A stretch of DNA of 64,000 nt from Wyeomyia smithii (Eukaryota; Arthropoda; Insecta; Diptera; Culicidae): the NCBI RefSeq assembly GCF_029784165.1, contig NC_073696.1:193796498-193860497 (forward strand). The letters are read 5' to 3'. Under the pieces are notes generated by a model. The model searched no databases. It was given only the letters and a program-made list of their open reading frames with translations, and was not told where the DNA came from. Shown here piece by piece: positions 10,240-22,331 of the stretch. Each line of letters starts with the position of its first letter. Positions within the stretch are counted from its first letter, which is position 1. Position numbers and translations under genes: made by a program.

Positions 10240-11536
10240 AACATTGATTTAGTGAACAATTGCTATTTAAAATCACATTTTGCTGTTTTCAATAACAATA
10301 ATATTGATTAGAAATGAATCAATTTAATCATTAAATAATACCTCCGATTATGATCAAGATAAACAACCGTTTTGAGGATCGCGTGTTCATATTTTATTTT
10401 AACTTGCTTGTACCTACCACCTGTATCAACAACATCATCACGTGTTCTTATAATTTCGGTAATAAAGGTAAACGAGCATTGTAACACGTAATTATCAATC
10501 ACTGCTTCGCATCCTAGCAAATTGTGAGTTGAATATTTGTTTCATGCCGTGCTGTAAAATTTCTATACAAAAGAATTGTAGTTCAACAATAATACTGTTA
10601 TTAATAAAAAAGTTCTTTCACCAGATATCAGTTACCCATACAAAACAAGTTTGGGCTGTTCAATAATGGTTATTAGGCCGTTCAAAACTCTCTTCTTTAG
10701 TTGCTTCCCACCCTCGTGTAATTATTCCTTCGCATCGTTCCCAACACAAAATCACACCTTTCCCCAGATTGGATTTCGATTGGTTTCGGCAGGTAAATGC
10801 GTAATAATCACGATACTGGATAAACATCAATGTGCGCACAAATAGGTCAAAACGGTACTGGGCAGCAAACCAAAACGGGAAGCCGTTCTGGATATATCGA
10901 GTCCAGCAGCCCAGAACAGCCTACGCTGTATTGTGGGAAGGAAATAGCGAGCGTTAGATCGAGATCAGTACTAAAGGAAAAAGGTAGACAGGTACTGCTT
11001 ACAGTAATGGTATAACAGGAAACGCACCGAATCGCTCAAGTGTCGTATGTTTAGCTTGCAATCATTTGTTGGTTGTATGGTGGTTCTTTTTTGTCGGTAC
11101 ATTCTGTACGCTATAAGTATCGTGCTTTCATATTCAACCATTACATTTTGGCTTCCTTCCGGCATTAAGTCGATGGGCGATATTCTAGGTGTGCCCCAAA
11201 ACCAAAGTGGTAACAAACTTGCTGTATGCTGCCAGGTTTGCATATTCAAAATTCCATGCATAATTTGGTTTTCTCGATAATCGATATCTCTTTGTGCTGA
11301 AATAAAAAAAAGTAGCAGCATTTTGACAACTTCTCTACCTCAATCGAAATAAACCTTGAAGTGCAGACAAAAACAACGAGAAATAGATCATACAGCAATT
11401 ACAAGCGAAATCCTCTTGAAAATACTGGATTCTGAAATGAAGGTTTTTGATTCTGATAAAACTTTGTATATATTTATGGTTATAGGACACCTTACGTTCC
11501 AAAGGTTTACATGTTTTTTATTTGATTGCATTACAG
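10240..11536. other. Unique-looking intergenic or intronic DNA
   Basis: No transposon protein, TIR pair or array is evident. A phase-compatible open stretch at about 10845-10979 ends at a possible donor (AAAAAG|GTAGAC), but its acceptor context is poor and I do not call it an exon. Confidence 0.35.
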
Positions 11537-11685
11537 AATTCATGCATCGGGATTTAGTCGTCATAACGCTACAACAAGCAAACAAAAGATGGTCATTGAC
11601 TCCGTCTATTTTCCGGGGGACATGGATGAAACTCCGCCATCTCAAGTCGCAGCGTGTCTGCCGAGCCGGGATGTAAACACACGAG
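11537..11685 (+). CDS. Candidate internal or first coding exon (hypothetical)
   Basis: A pyrimidine-rich tract with an excellent acceptor ('tttgattgcattacag') precedes 11537, and a consensus donor (ACGAG|GTGAGT) follows 11685. One frame is open through the whole exon. It can also start at an internal ATG (11589, context CAAAAGATGG) and then reads MVIDSVYFPGDMDETPPSQ onward. No domain is recognised. The phase does not join simply to the 10068 exon, so it may belong to another transcript. Confidence 0.35.
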
Positions 11686-11699
11686 GTGAGTAATTGCTT

Positions 11700-12180
11700 G
11701 AATACCTTATTTCTAATAGCGTTAATGTAGTAGGGACCGAACCTACTTTAACAAATGCTCTAAGATTAAAGGTCTTAAATCTCACACCATGTAGCGCCTC
11801 GATAGCGGATATCGCATGTCTCTGATGAAACCAGTTGATCAGACCATAGAAATATCTGAACTGGACATATAGTAGCAAGTGACCTACAGCACATGATCAC
11901 GAAAGTTTTGGCTTCGGGCGAAGCTACGAAGATCGAGATTTCACTAAAACATAAAGAGACAGTGGTATGCGATTTCCATGATACCGAGGGAGCTTTCAGT
12001 AATACGTCGTGTGTCTCTACTTTACATTGGTGTTACATTCCGATTCGTTTATTATTCACAGACTTCGTAGTAAATTATTTGGTGTACAAGATATTTGCGG
12101 GCTACAGTTATGATCGTATTGATACTAACAGTATCTCCCGACGAGCCGAGACTTGAACTAACTATGTCTAGATTTCGAGG
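11700..12180. other. Intervening non-coding stretch
   Basis: No gene or repeat family is recognised between the candidate exon at 11685 and the R1 relic. An open frame at 11893-12156 has no recognisable motif. Confidence 0.35.
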
Positions 12181-14990
12181 CCAGCATCGTACGTCGAGAC
12201 CAGTTAGGAGGGCACCAACCAGGAGGGCCTTGACTTCTACACAATCTACACACGAGTAGTAGTGTCAGATGGTGGTCGCTCCTGACTTACGCCGGTCAGG
12301 GTCGCCATAGTTGCCCATAAGACGCTATGGTGGCCCAGCATAGCCATGACCTCACAGCTTCGGCATAGACCACCATGGAACCATATAGGCGACTACTCCA
12401 TCGTGGACGAGGATAGTGGCTGAAAGGGAAACACATTAAAAAGAAACCATGAGTTCGAATAAAAAACCGATGACGAATGTAGAGGGATTACCGAATCCCT
12501 TTACGTGTGGGTGCATCCAGCGGTCTCCGCAGAGAAAGGCGGAGACGGATGTGAAATCCGAGAGTGGAAAAGTGCATGAGCGCGTAGCCGAGAGTGGTTA
12601 CGCTGTCCGATTTGCTCGACGTCATAATCGAGTTTTTGGTGAATAGGCGAAATATCGCTGGCGACCTGAAGCAGAGCTTTTTCCTGCTTCGAAATACCAT
12701 CGATGAGGCCAGGAAAAAGCACGACGAACTCGTCAACCAAGAGGGCGACTGCATCCAAATAGGTGCAGACAGACGCACCCTCGCTTACAGTGATCTGCTT
12801 TACGGGACAAGTCACTAAGCAAAGGAAGCAGCCCGCGGGGGAAGCGGCCGTGGGAACAAAAAAAAGTGCAGGTTGTGCTACACCTGAGGGATGACACACC
12901 AACTGGTTCAAGATCCGCCGAAAATCCGGCCATAGTGGAGGCTGCGGGAACCCTTAAGATTACCGTAGTAGATAAAAAGCGTCAGGAAGGGGCAACGCGC
13001 TAAGATAGCGGCGCAGCCAAAAGACTATAGAAGGTCAAGAAGGCGCGGAGTAAGGAGGACGCCCTCATACTAAAGACGGATGATTCTAAGTACTCAGCAG
13101 TCTTGAAGAAGATGAGAGGCGAAACCCAGGTCAAGGATCTGGAAGTGGATGTGCGGAGCATCCGCCGATCTCGCACTGGTGAAATGATACTTGAGTAATG
13201 GAAGGACGCCAAGAACAAGGAAGTTGCTCACAACACGATAGCCGAGAAAGTGCTGGGGAAAGATATGCGAGTTCGAGCACTCACCTCAGAGGTAACTCCC
13301 CAGCTTAAAAACTTCAATGAATTCGCTGAGGGGTGCGACGTTGCACAAACCATCAAGGAGAGGTGCGGGGTGGAAGTGGACACTCAGTCAATCCGCCTCC
13401 GAAAGGACCCAGTGGGGACCCAAGTCGCCACTTTCCGACTACCGTCGGCAGGCGCGAACCTGGCACTGAGAAAGAAAAATTGAAGGTCGGCTGGTCAGTA
13501 TGCCCCTTGACCTACTACAGAAACCGGACGTTTGCTTCAGGTGGAGGGAAGACATACGTCCTGCATCTGCACGGGACCCAATAGAAGCCAGTTAGACGTT
13601 GTGGAGGTGCAGGTCATAAACAAAGGATTGCGGGGAGTCTCCCAAGTGCCTGGTAAATTCCAGAAAACAAGACGCCAAACACTTTTTGAGAGGTGCCCAG
13701 TAGGGAAGGCTGCAAAACTACGGGTATAAGGGTGACGCAACTCAACCTGAACCAGACATAGACCAGGGATGGTCAGCCAAACTGCTAAACATCAAATCCG
13801 TGACAGCTATTTCGAGGTTGAGGATGAGTTAAGGGTAGCGAACGAGGAGCTCATCGTGATCGCCAACTCTTTAAAGGTGAGCAAGGCACTGGGACCAGAG
13901 GGAGTCCCTAACCTGGTAGCCAGTATAGCAAGAAAGTGGGCCAAGGCTGTTCCAGGCAGTCATGCAGAGGTACCTGGATGACTGCTTCTTAACGGATAGG
14001 TGGAAGCGACAGTGATTGGTCTTACTGCCGCAGGCTGTGCAACCTGCCAGGGGACCCATCGGCATCTAGACCTATCTGTCTACTGTAAACTGCGGGCAAG
14101 GTGCTTAAAAGGATTATCCTCAACAGACTGGTTAAGTACAGGGGGAATGTGAACAGTCTGGCAAGCAACCAGCTCGGTTTCCGCAAGGATAGGGTCACTC
14201 TGGAAGCTATCCTATCCGTCACCAAGACGGCTAAGTTAGCACTCCAGCATAAGAGAAAGGGCATCCGCTATTGCGTAATCGTTACACACGACGTGAAGAA
14301 TGCGTTCAATACCGCCAGCTTGAACTTTATGGCTCTTACACTCAGAAGCATCCATGTAGCGTCTTGGTGTCGCTGTACAAGATCCTGGAAAACTATTTCC
14401 AGAATCGACTACTAGTCTATAACACGAAGGAGGGTCAGTAGTGCGTCCCAATCACCGCAGGGGTATCGCATGGTTCCATCCTGGGTCTGGTGTTGTGGGA
14501 TGTCATGTACGACAGAGTGTTGAAACTGGAGTTAGTTCCTTACAGGGTAGTGATCGTCGGCTTTGCGGATGCTGGAGGTCTACGGCAGGTCGATCGGAGA
14601 GGTCGACTTGACGGTCACGCAATGTATACAAAAGGACTGGATGCATTCAAGAAAACTGGGGTTAACGCACCATTAGACGGAGGTCACGGTTATGCATAAC
14701 TGTAAATCAGAACAACAGGCGGTAGTCAGGGTTGGAGACCATTACCTCAAAGCTGATTGAAGGTTGCGGACAAGCTTACTTTCAAGAGCCACGTAGGAAG
14801 CGGAAACTTCTTGCCAACGTGGTTTCGTCCATACTTATGTATGGTGGGCCAGTGTGGTCCAAAGCTTTAGGTACTAATAGTTATCGTGGTAAACTGGAAA
14901 TCGATCAACCTGACACAAGGAGCATACGAGGTACCAGAAGGTCATTCTCGATGATCAGATGACAGTGGATTCCAATTTCGCAAAGGGTAG
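12181..14990 (+). mobile_element. Degenerate, internally deleted R1-clade retrotransposon
   Basis: ORF1-like sequence spans about 12590-13580 (LSDLLDVIIEFLVNRRNI; later VRALTSEVTPQ, RLRKDPVGTQVATFRLP and KVGWSVCPL), matching the conserved C-terminal part of R1 ORF1 proteins before the zinc knuckles. RT sequence starts near 13830 (SLKVSKALGPEGVPNL) and continues through NQLGFRKDR (14170) to a mutated catalytic motif FADA at 14562-14573 and a C-terminal RKLLANVVSSILMYGGPVW (14790-14850). The APE endonuclease expected between ORF1 and RT is missing, and there are many stops and frameshifts. It is a dead element of about 2.8 kb, against roughly 5-6 kb for intact R1 types. Nothing shows 28S rDNA flanks. 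Confidence 0.8.
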
Positions 14991-15023
14991 ATTTCGCTCT
15001 TATTTCATGGCTAATAAGTATAT

Positions 15024-15842
15024 TTATATGGCAGTTCTCCACCGAAGATGGTCTTGAGCATACATCTTTCGAAAACGGCGAAGCATTGTCCATGTTTTGT
15101 GCTCATAGAGGACTACCAGTCTTGCAAGCGTCTTGTACATGATGCACTTGGAACGGGGGCGCAGTTCACCAGGCCTCAAGGACTTGTGGAGTCCATAGTA
15201 GGTACTACTTCCAGGGTCAACAAATCCACGAATCTCTATGTTGCAGTTGTTGTCTGACGTTATCAATGATCCTAGGTACACAAAATCGTCAACCACCTCG
15301 GGCTCATCTCCTTCGATTACTCCGCTGCTGCCTATGCAAGCCCTATTACGCTTGCTTTCCCCTGCTAGTAGAAACTTAGTTTTCGGCGTATCCATCTTTC
15401 AATCCAACCTTTTCAGCTTCAAGTTTCAGTTTCGTGTCCTCAACAGCAAACGCCTGTCAAAGGCCGCACGTTCCATAACATCTTCGAACAGGAGACAGGA
15501 AAGTCCGTCGCCTTCTGTGTGTTTCAAACGGGCTTGATAACCCCATAAATCTATGAACCTCCATGCTAACGGCGGGAGACGGCAAAAGATGATCTGGGAG
15601 AGCACATTTTAGGCTGCGTTGAGAATCGTGATCGTTCGACAGCTACTACATTCCAACTTGTCGCCCTTCTTGTGTATTGGGCGTATTACTCCCTCCTTCC
15701 ACTCCTTCGGTAGCTGTTTTGTATCCCAGATCCTGACTATCTGCTGGTGCAGACAGGAAGCCAACCTATCCGGACCATATCGTGGCGGACGACGGTAATG
15801 GATATTGTTGAAAGTCGAAAGTTTTTGACGCATTTTGACCAT
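15024..15842 (-). pseudogene. Antisense RTE-clade RT relic with core deleted
   Basis: Minus-strand frames encode the RT N-terminal region (15842-15609: DRLASCLHQQIVRIWDTKQL, KEWKEGVIRPIHKKGDKLEC), then a shifted remnant with GDGLSCLLFE near 15510, then the region after the catalytic motif (15395-15024: PKTKFLLAGESK, EVVDDFVYLGSLITSDN, YYGLHKSL, TWTML). The FIDF/AAYD and FADD segments are missing, so an internal deletion removed the RT active site. It abuts the R1 relic tail to tail. It is related to, but distinct from, the RTE copies at 15990 and 55660. Confidence 0.75.
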
Positions 15843-15989
15843 CAGGAGATAGTGGTCAATGTTTTTCTTGTGTGGGGATGCAAGGAGTTTAGAAGGAGAG
15901 AGAGGTTGCCAAATTTCATGAGAATGCTTGCTAAGGGTTGGTTGGTAAACGGCTGAGCAGTGCGTACTAGCAGTACACCCGTACTAGTT

Positions 15990-18900
15990 GGCATAAAATA
16001 AACCCCAGTGTGGTCCAAAGCATAATGCCCAGCAACTCATATCCCTACCTCCACGTGGTACCGACTTGGTCGTATGTTGACAGGGAAGGGGGAGCTGCTC
16101 TCCTAGGAGGGTAGCTTGTCTGAGCGTCGGTTCCCCATGTTAGGGGCGGCTCAAACAGCGTCTGATCCGGAACGGACGGCTGAATTATGAAATGCGGCGT
16201 CTCGCCAGCTACACCCAAGACGGCAGCCTCGTCGCGAGACTAGGCATCCGCAGCCCTAGTAAGGCAGCATGCCGAAACATTAAAATACTACGAACAATCA
16301 AGAATTGAATACGGACCGAAACAATTGGCAACGACCTAGGCGACGAAATAAGGACGACGATTGGAAGCTCGGTACATGGAACTGTAGATCGCTGAACGCC
16401 CCTGGTGGCGACCGGATTCTGCTGGATCAGCTAGAACCCCGCCACTTCAACATCGTTGCGCTCCAGGAGCTTTGCCGGAAAGAAGAGAAGGTACGGAAGA
16501 TTTGTGGCCGCAGGGCACAGTACTACCAGAGCGGCGGCACAAACAATGAGCTGGGTACCGGCTTTATAGTGCTGTGCAGGATGCAGAGTCGTGTGATCTA
16601 GTGGCAGGCGATCAGCGACAGGTTGTGTTTGTTGAGAATAAAAGGCCGGTTCTACAAATACACTATCCTCCCTCACGAAGGAATACCCGATGTAGAGAAG
16701 GAAGAGTTCTACGCACAGCTGGAGAAACTCTACGATAGCTGTTCACGTAGAGACAACAAGATCGTCATCGAGGACATGAACGCGCAGATCGGTAGGGAAG
16801 AAATGTACAAGCCGGTGATCGGCCCGCACAGCCTGCACACCGTGACGAACGACAACGGCCAGCGATGCGTAAACTTCGCAGCTTCCCGAGGACTGGCAGT
16901 CCGAAGTACCTTCTTTCCCCGTAAGGACATCCACAAAACCACCTGGAGATCACCTGACCAACGTATAGCAAATAAAATTGACCATGTTCTCATCGACGGC
17001 CGCTTCTTCTCAGACATTACAAACGTACGTACCTATCGCGGTGCGGATATTGGCTCGGACCACTGCCTAGTTGCGGTATCATTGCGCTCAAAACTGTCGA
17101 CCGTATACCACGCGCGGCACCGCCGAACCCCGCGGCTCAACATTATGCAGCTCCGGAACTCCCAGGCTGCGGAGGAACACGCGCAACAGCTTGAAGCGGT
17201 GCTACCCACAGCGGATTGCCTCTTGGAGAGGGCTGGTGCAGCATTCGCACAGATATCGGGGAGACCGCAACGGCGACACTAGGAGTGGAAGCACCGAGTG
17301 GCAGAAACCACTGGTATGACGGGGAGTGCGAGGCAGCGGTGAATGAGAAGAACCGGACCTGGGCGATATACCTGGGCAGGTTAACGAGAGAGAACAAGGC
17401 CAATTACAAACGGGCACGGAGCGGCATGACCACGATTCTCAGACGAAAGAAGCGCCAGCAAGAGGATCGTGAACATGAGGAGCTGGAGCAGCTGTACCGT
17501 GTCAGTGAAACGCGGAAATTCTATGAGAAGGTAAACCAGTCCCGCAGATGCTACGTGCCGCAAGCCGACATGTGCAACGACGCGGGAACCTTCTCACGGA
17601 TGCCAGCGAGGTAGTCGACAGGTGGAAGGAGTACTTCGATGAACACCTGAATGGCGAAGCAGTAAACAGAGGGGAGCAGGAACTGACCTAGGAGCACCAG
17701 CGGATGACCGAGTACCAGCTCCCGATATTCATGAAGTTTTTTGTGAGATCGGGAAGCTGAAAAACAATAAAGCCGCAGGCAAAGACGGACTGCCGAGCGA
17801 GCTCTTGAAACTGGGTCATTTCCAGGATTTGGGAGGAGGAAAAACTGCCAGACGAGTGGATGGAGGAAGTCGTCTGTCCCATCTACAAGAAGGGCGACAA
17901 GGTGGAGTGCCGCCTACAAAATACTCCGCCTACAAAATACTGCCGCCTCAATGTCGCCTACAAAATACTCTCACAGATCCTGTTCCGTCGTCTATCACAT
18001 TTAACCAGGAGATTCGTGGGTCAGTACCAGATCTTCTCAATCCGACAGATCTTACAGAAAAGTCGCGAGTACAACGTGCCCACACATCATATCTTCATTG
18101 ACTTCACGGCGGCCTATGATACAGCCGATCGAGAACAGCTATGGCAAATCATGCACGACAACGGATTTCCGGATAAACTGACTCTATTGATCAGAGCCAC
18201 CATGGCGCAAGTGATGTGCTACGTGCGTGTTTCGGGGATACTCTCGAGTCCCTTCGAATCGCGCAGAGGGTTGAGACAAGGTGATGGACTTTCCTGTTTG
18301 CTGTTTAACATCGTTCTTGAGGGTGTGATCCGGAGGGCGAACATCGACACGAGGAGCACAATTTTCACAAGGTCTGTTCAGCTGCTGGGCTTCGCGGATG
18401 ACTTCGACATCATATCACGTAACATTACGACGGCGGAGGAAACTTACGCCCGACTGAAAGCCGAAGCTGGACGGATCGGACTGCGGATAAATGCGTCGAA
18501 AACAAAACACATGCGAGCGAGAGGCTCCAAGAAGAACAACATCAGCCTCCCAACTCAAGTCTCTGTAGACGGTGATGAGCCTGAGGTGGTCGATGAGTTC
18601 GTGTATTTGGGGTCACTGGTGTCCTCTACGGGATCGAGACAACAACGCTTCTTGCGGAGGACCTTAACGCTCTTGGAGTTTTCGAACGGAAGGTGCTGCG
18701 AAATATCTACGGTGGAGTACAGACGGACGACGGAGAATGGCGACGGCGCATGAACCACGAACTGCACGCGAAAGTCAATAGGCTGCGTTGGGCCGGTCAC
18801 GTCGTAAAGATGCCGGACGACAAGCCTGTGAAATCACTTCTCTTCAGCAACCCTACCGGCACCAGAAAAAGAGGGGCGCAGCGTGCACGATGGCTCGACC

Positions 18901-19037
18901 AGATCGAAGGAGACTTGCGGGTGATGAGACGCCTGGGGAACTGGCGAAACACAGCCCAAAACCGAGCAACATGTCGACAAATTCTTGATACAGCACGAGC
19001 CACCACGGCTCTCGTCTGATTGGTAAGGTAAGGTAAG
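15990..19037 (+). mobile_element. Nearly full-length, frameshifted RTE (JAM1-like) retrotransposon
   Basis: A GC-richer 5' UTR (about 15990-16300) is followed by an APE-type endonuclease (16305-17130), including KLGTWNCRSL, NIVALQELCR, DMNAQIG, NKIDHVLIDGRF and GSDHCLV. A TAG at 16599 interrupts it in frame. A linker (17216-17614) leads to the RT (17860-18640) with an intact catalytic FADD at 18391-18402, FIDFTAAYDT and RQGDGLSCLLFN. The C-terminal WRRRMNHEL...RLRWAGHVVKMPDD follows at 18735-18835. The frame changes at least three times. The 3' end is 'ggtaaggtaaggtaag' (19020-19037), matching the short 3' repeats typical of RTE elements. It cannot encode a full protein as it stands. Confidence 0.85.
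17908..17970 (+). repeat. Local triplication inside RTE RT domain
   Basis: The 13-mer 'gcctacaaaatac' occurs three times within about 60 bp. In the protein this repeats the AYKIL-type segment of the RT N-terminus. This looks like replication slippage after insertion. Confidence 0.7.
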
Positions 19038-19039
19038 CT

Positions 19040-21260
19040 TGCGAAGGGGGAGAGGGGAGTCTGAGAAAATCTTACGTAAAATTAAAAAATTCAAACTAAA
19101 AACAAAAATTAAAAAAACTTTCTTCAGTTAAAATATTTTTCGCTAAGATTCTATCAGTTGAACTTTGGAAAAGTGATGAATTCACCTTAGTTAAATGATT
19201 ACGTTTTTTACTTTATCTTCTTAATTTTTACTCTACTTTAACATGATATCAATGTGATATGCATCTATAAAAACTGTTCCTTGAACTTGAGCTCTAGGTT
19301 GAACGACCGCGCATTTCGCAATGAAAAGTCGTGTGAAGCCTTGTTGTTTTGGATTATGCCTATGTAGTTTTTCAATCTCGCCATTTGTATATATACTTGA
19401 AACAGCGTACGATTCAATTAGTCGAAATAACCTTATTTCCTCAAATTTGGAAACAAAATCTAATTTTGTTTCCAACGAAATTTAATCCTTTTGGCCTTTG
19501 CATGATTTCACGTTTTTTACGTGTAATTCAATAAAGGCAAAACATCTGTGAAGAATAAATTCTGATAACTTAGACGCATACGTATCTTTTGCGGCCACCA
19601 GTTCGTTCCAATTTGTTCAATCGTGCAGGTAGAAAACTACGGTCTGAATTAACTCGTCTAACTGGATCGCTGAATGCAGCTGATTTGATGGGTATTGCAA
19701 CTTCCAAGTATGTACGTTGTTCGAGTTACTCTGTTGCAATTGGTGACAGGTTTTGCCTTTCGACGGTGGAAGGCTGGTTGGAAATTATGATGCAATAAAA
19801 AGCTTATCGGTTCATCAGTTCCGTTGAGTGCTCTTGATATTGGAACTTCACGGCTCTTTTGTGGATGCTGACAGTCGTTTTCTGCACTCTTCGTTTGTGC
19901 ATAATCTCCCAATATGAACAGAAAACTCGCATGACTATAATTTTCCTCGCAGCAGCTCACCATTGATTAGTACCAAAAGGTCAGGCAAAACACTAAGATT
20001 GACGTTCATTCATAATTTTTTATTGCTGTCGATTACCCAATTGAACTTTCCTGAAAATTGCCTAATCATCTGTCGAATATTTATTAACTTTAAACTCAGT
20101 TAACCAACTTGTCTGCTGTTGCCGTTTGTAAAAAGCCATCTACTAATAGGTTAGCTGGTGAATAACTATTCGCACAACCGCCTATTTGCAGCCGATGTTT
20201 TCTTCGCCTTACGATTTGGTTAGACCGCCAAAGTGAAACCTCTGTGCGGCTGTTGAAAAGAAAGCTGTAAAACATTCACTTGATTTACGCTTAGAGGAAG
20301 ATGAATCGCTTTTGAAGTTTTTCTATGTTTTTCCGACTTTGTTGGAAGCAATCATTTAAAAAACATAATTAATTACTCTGTGAAAAAAGCTGTGTAAAAG
20401 ACCTTTGTCAAAATAGATTACTGATCTTGAAGCCATGCTGTAAGTAATCATTTCGACCATTTGACAAACTGGTAATCATCTTATCACAGAGATCAAGCTA
20501 TAAGAAACAACAAAGATATATTCTGGATCTCCCATCCATAGTACGAATTCACAGAGTTTTGATCAAATAAAATCGACATTGAAGGAATAAAAAAGTGATT
20601 TTCTCAATTTGCGGATTTCTAATTAGTGCTAATCACGTTTTAAACATATAAACTTTCCTTAGTCGTAGTTGTAAAACCTGATTGATTGGTACTATTCTGC
20701 TGCATAGTTAGACAGTTAGTGGGAAATGAGTAAAATTACACAACTTGCCTGGTTTACTGCAGGCAGTCACACTCATAATTGAGGGTGCTTTGGCTGTCTG
20801 GTATCAGGGCATTATAATTGTGCTGAAATCTTTACGTTCTTTTTTATTATCCGTAGGGTGCCACATTCCTTCAGCTGACCATTGCTAATAGCACACTAGT
20901 TCAGTAGGTTATTACAAGCTATGTTTAACTCGCAGTTGCACCTTATATCATGCAATCTCGGGTTTCCCAATGTACATAAGCGTGATGATGCTATGCGTAT
21001 GGTTTAATGACACAACCTGGGTTGGTTTGAACTCCAAAGCATTTTTTTTTGACACAAAAATAAACAGATAAAAAACTAGGTTTCCTCATTGACTATTAAT
21101 GAAAAAATAGCGAGGCGCGATTTTGGGTAAAGATGTGCGCATAGCGTTTTGGTCGTTCCAAGCCCAGCGCTGCCTGCCGTGATTATTTCAATGTTTAACT
21201 TAATTGCTTGTTTGAATTTGTGTCGGTTATTTCTACACACTGTGCTACAAATGAGTCCAT
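19040..21260. other. Mostly non-repetitive DNA without recognised genes
   Basis: I find no transposon protein, TIR pair or tandem array. A 69-codon open frame at 19590-19798 has no recognised motif and no supporting splice sites. Confidence 0.4.
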
Positions 21261-21267
21261 TTACTGT

Positions 21268-21481
21268 CAGGTAGCGGACGGAATTCGACTCCCGGCCCAG
21301 TATGGACCCGTACAACCTGTCGTGGCGATGGTGCAAAGTTTGGCCTTCGCCTTCTGGCGAATTGTCGTGATTCCCTTCTCGTCGAAGAAACCGCTGCTGG
21401 ACATCACTGATGGCGGCAACATCTCGTTAATCTACCCTATCGTTGCGGTCTTTGTTATGAAAGGGCACCCCAAAAGAGAGA
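21268..21481 (+). CDS. Possible exon, GC-rich open stretch (hypothetical)
   Basis: A GC-rich patch is embedded in A+T-rich DNA. The plus frame is open and encodes two hydrophobic segments (VVAMVQSLAFAFWRIVVIPF and ISLIYPIVAVFVM), as in a membrane protein. A competing minus-strand frame reads MLPPSVMSSSGFFDEKG. Splice sites are not decisive, and I do not recognise either product. Confidence 0.2.
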
Positions 21482-22081
21482 AGCACTTGTGCGATAAGTG
21501 GAATTATTATCTTTTTAAAATTTGATGAATGTTTTACGTTCCGCTGGCTTCACGGTGAACACGGTTTACCGCTGTAGCACCGTCTAGCTCTTCGTTGATT
21601 ACCGATAAGATCTGTTTTTTTTTACTTACGGCATGGGTCAATCTGTTTGTCTTCGCTAGGCGAGTATAAATATGCTTTTTATTTGGTTGAAAGTGGGACA
21701 AAGTACGTAATATTACTGAAACAATGGTATGTCCAAAAATTCACTGGAGAAAGTTCTGGGGTGACCGGTAAACACGTTTATCTTCCAGTTTGGTTACGTT
21801 TGTTTATACCTATTTTCAGCTTGATTATGGTATGGTGTTTGTTGTTGTTTATGATAATTAATTGGTACATTTTTTTCATGTGAAATGCTATATTGTCATT
21901 GAAAAAATCTGCTGAAGACTACTGGTGTGATTACTCCTTTTCCTAACGAACTTTATTGTTATTTAAGTTAGATAATCAAACTATGTATTTTGGTGAGAAA
22001 TGTGTATAAAATTAATCAAAAAGGTGAATATTAATTACTTTTGATAATTCGCAACAGACTTAGCTACAGACTATAACTAAA

Positions 22082-22125
22082 CTGGTGTACTGTTTCACTT
22101 TTATAAAAGGGAAACAGTACACCAG
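22082..22125. repeat. 15-bp perfect hairpin
   Basis: 'ctggtgtactgtttc' (22082-22096) and its exact complement 'gaaacagtacaccag' (22111-22125) are separated by 14 bases. A further partial copy, 'aacagtacatca', follows at about 22140. The function is unknown. Confidence 0.75.
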
Positions 22126-22331
22126 ACAAAAAATAATAAAACAGTACATCAAAACGTCCGAAAGCATACGCCTTTTTGAGTCTGTTTCTCATTAGTGTTC
22201 GATATCGGACCGGAACCTTCAAAGTCCGATTTAAATTCGGACCGGACCAGAACGCTGACGCCCGGATACTGTAGCGTGTTAACGTTTGCGGGGTAGAGCT
22301 TTGAAATTTCTTTGTCAGCAATAGATTTTCA

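Noticed and set aside
10830..11015. Possible second exon for the 10068 ORF
   Set aside because: The frame and phase fit, but the acceptor at about 10844 has almost no polypyrimidine tract. Kept only as a note.
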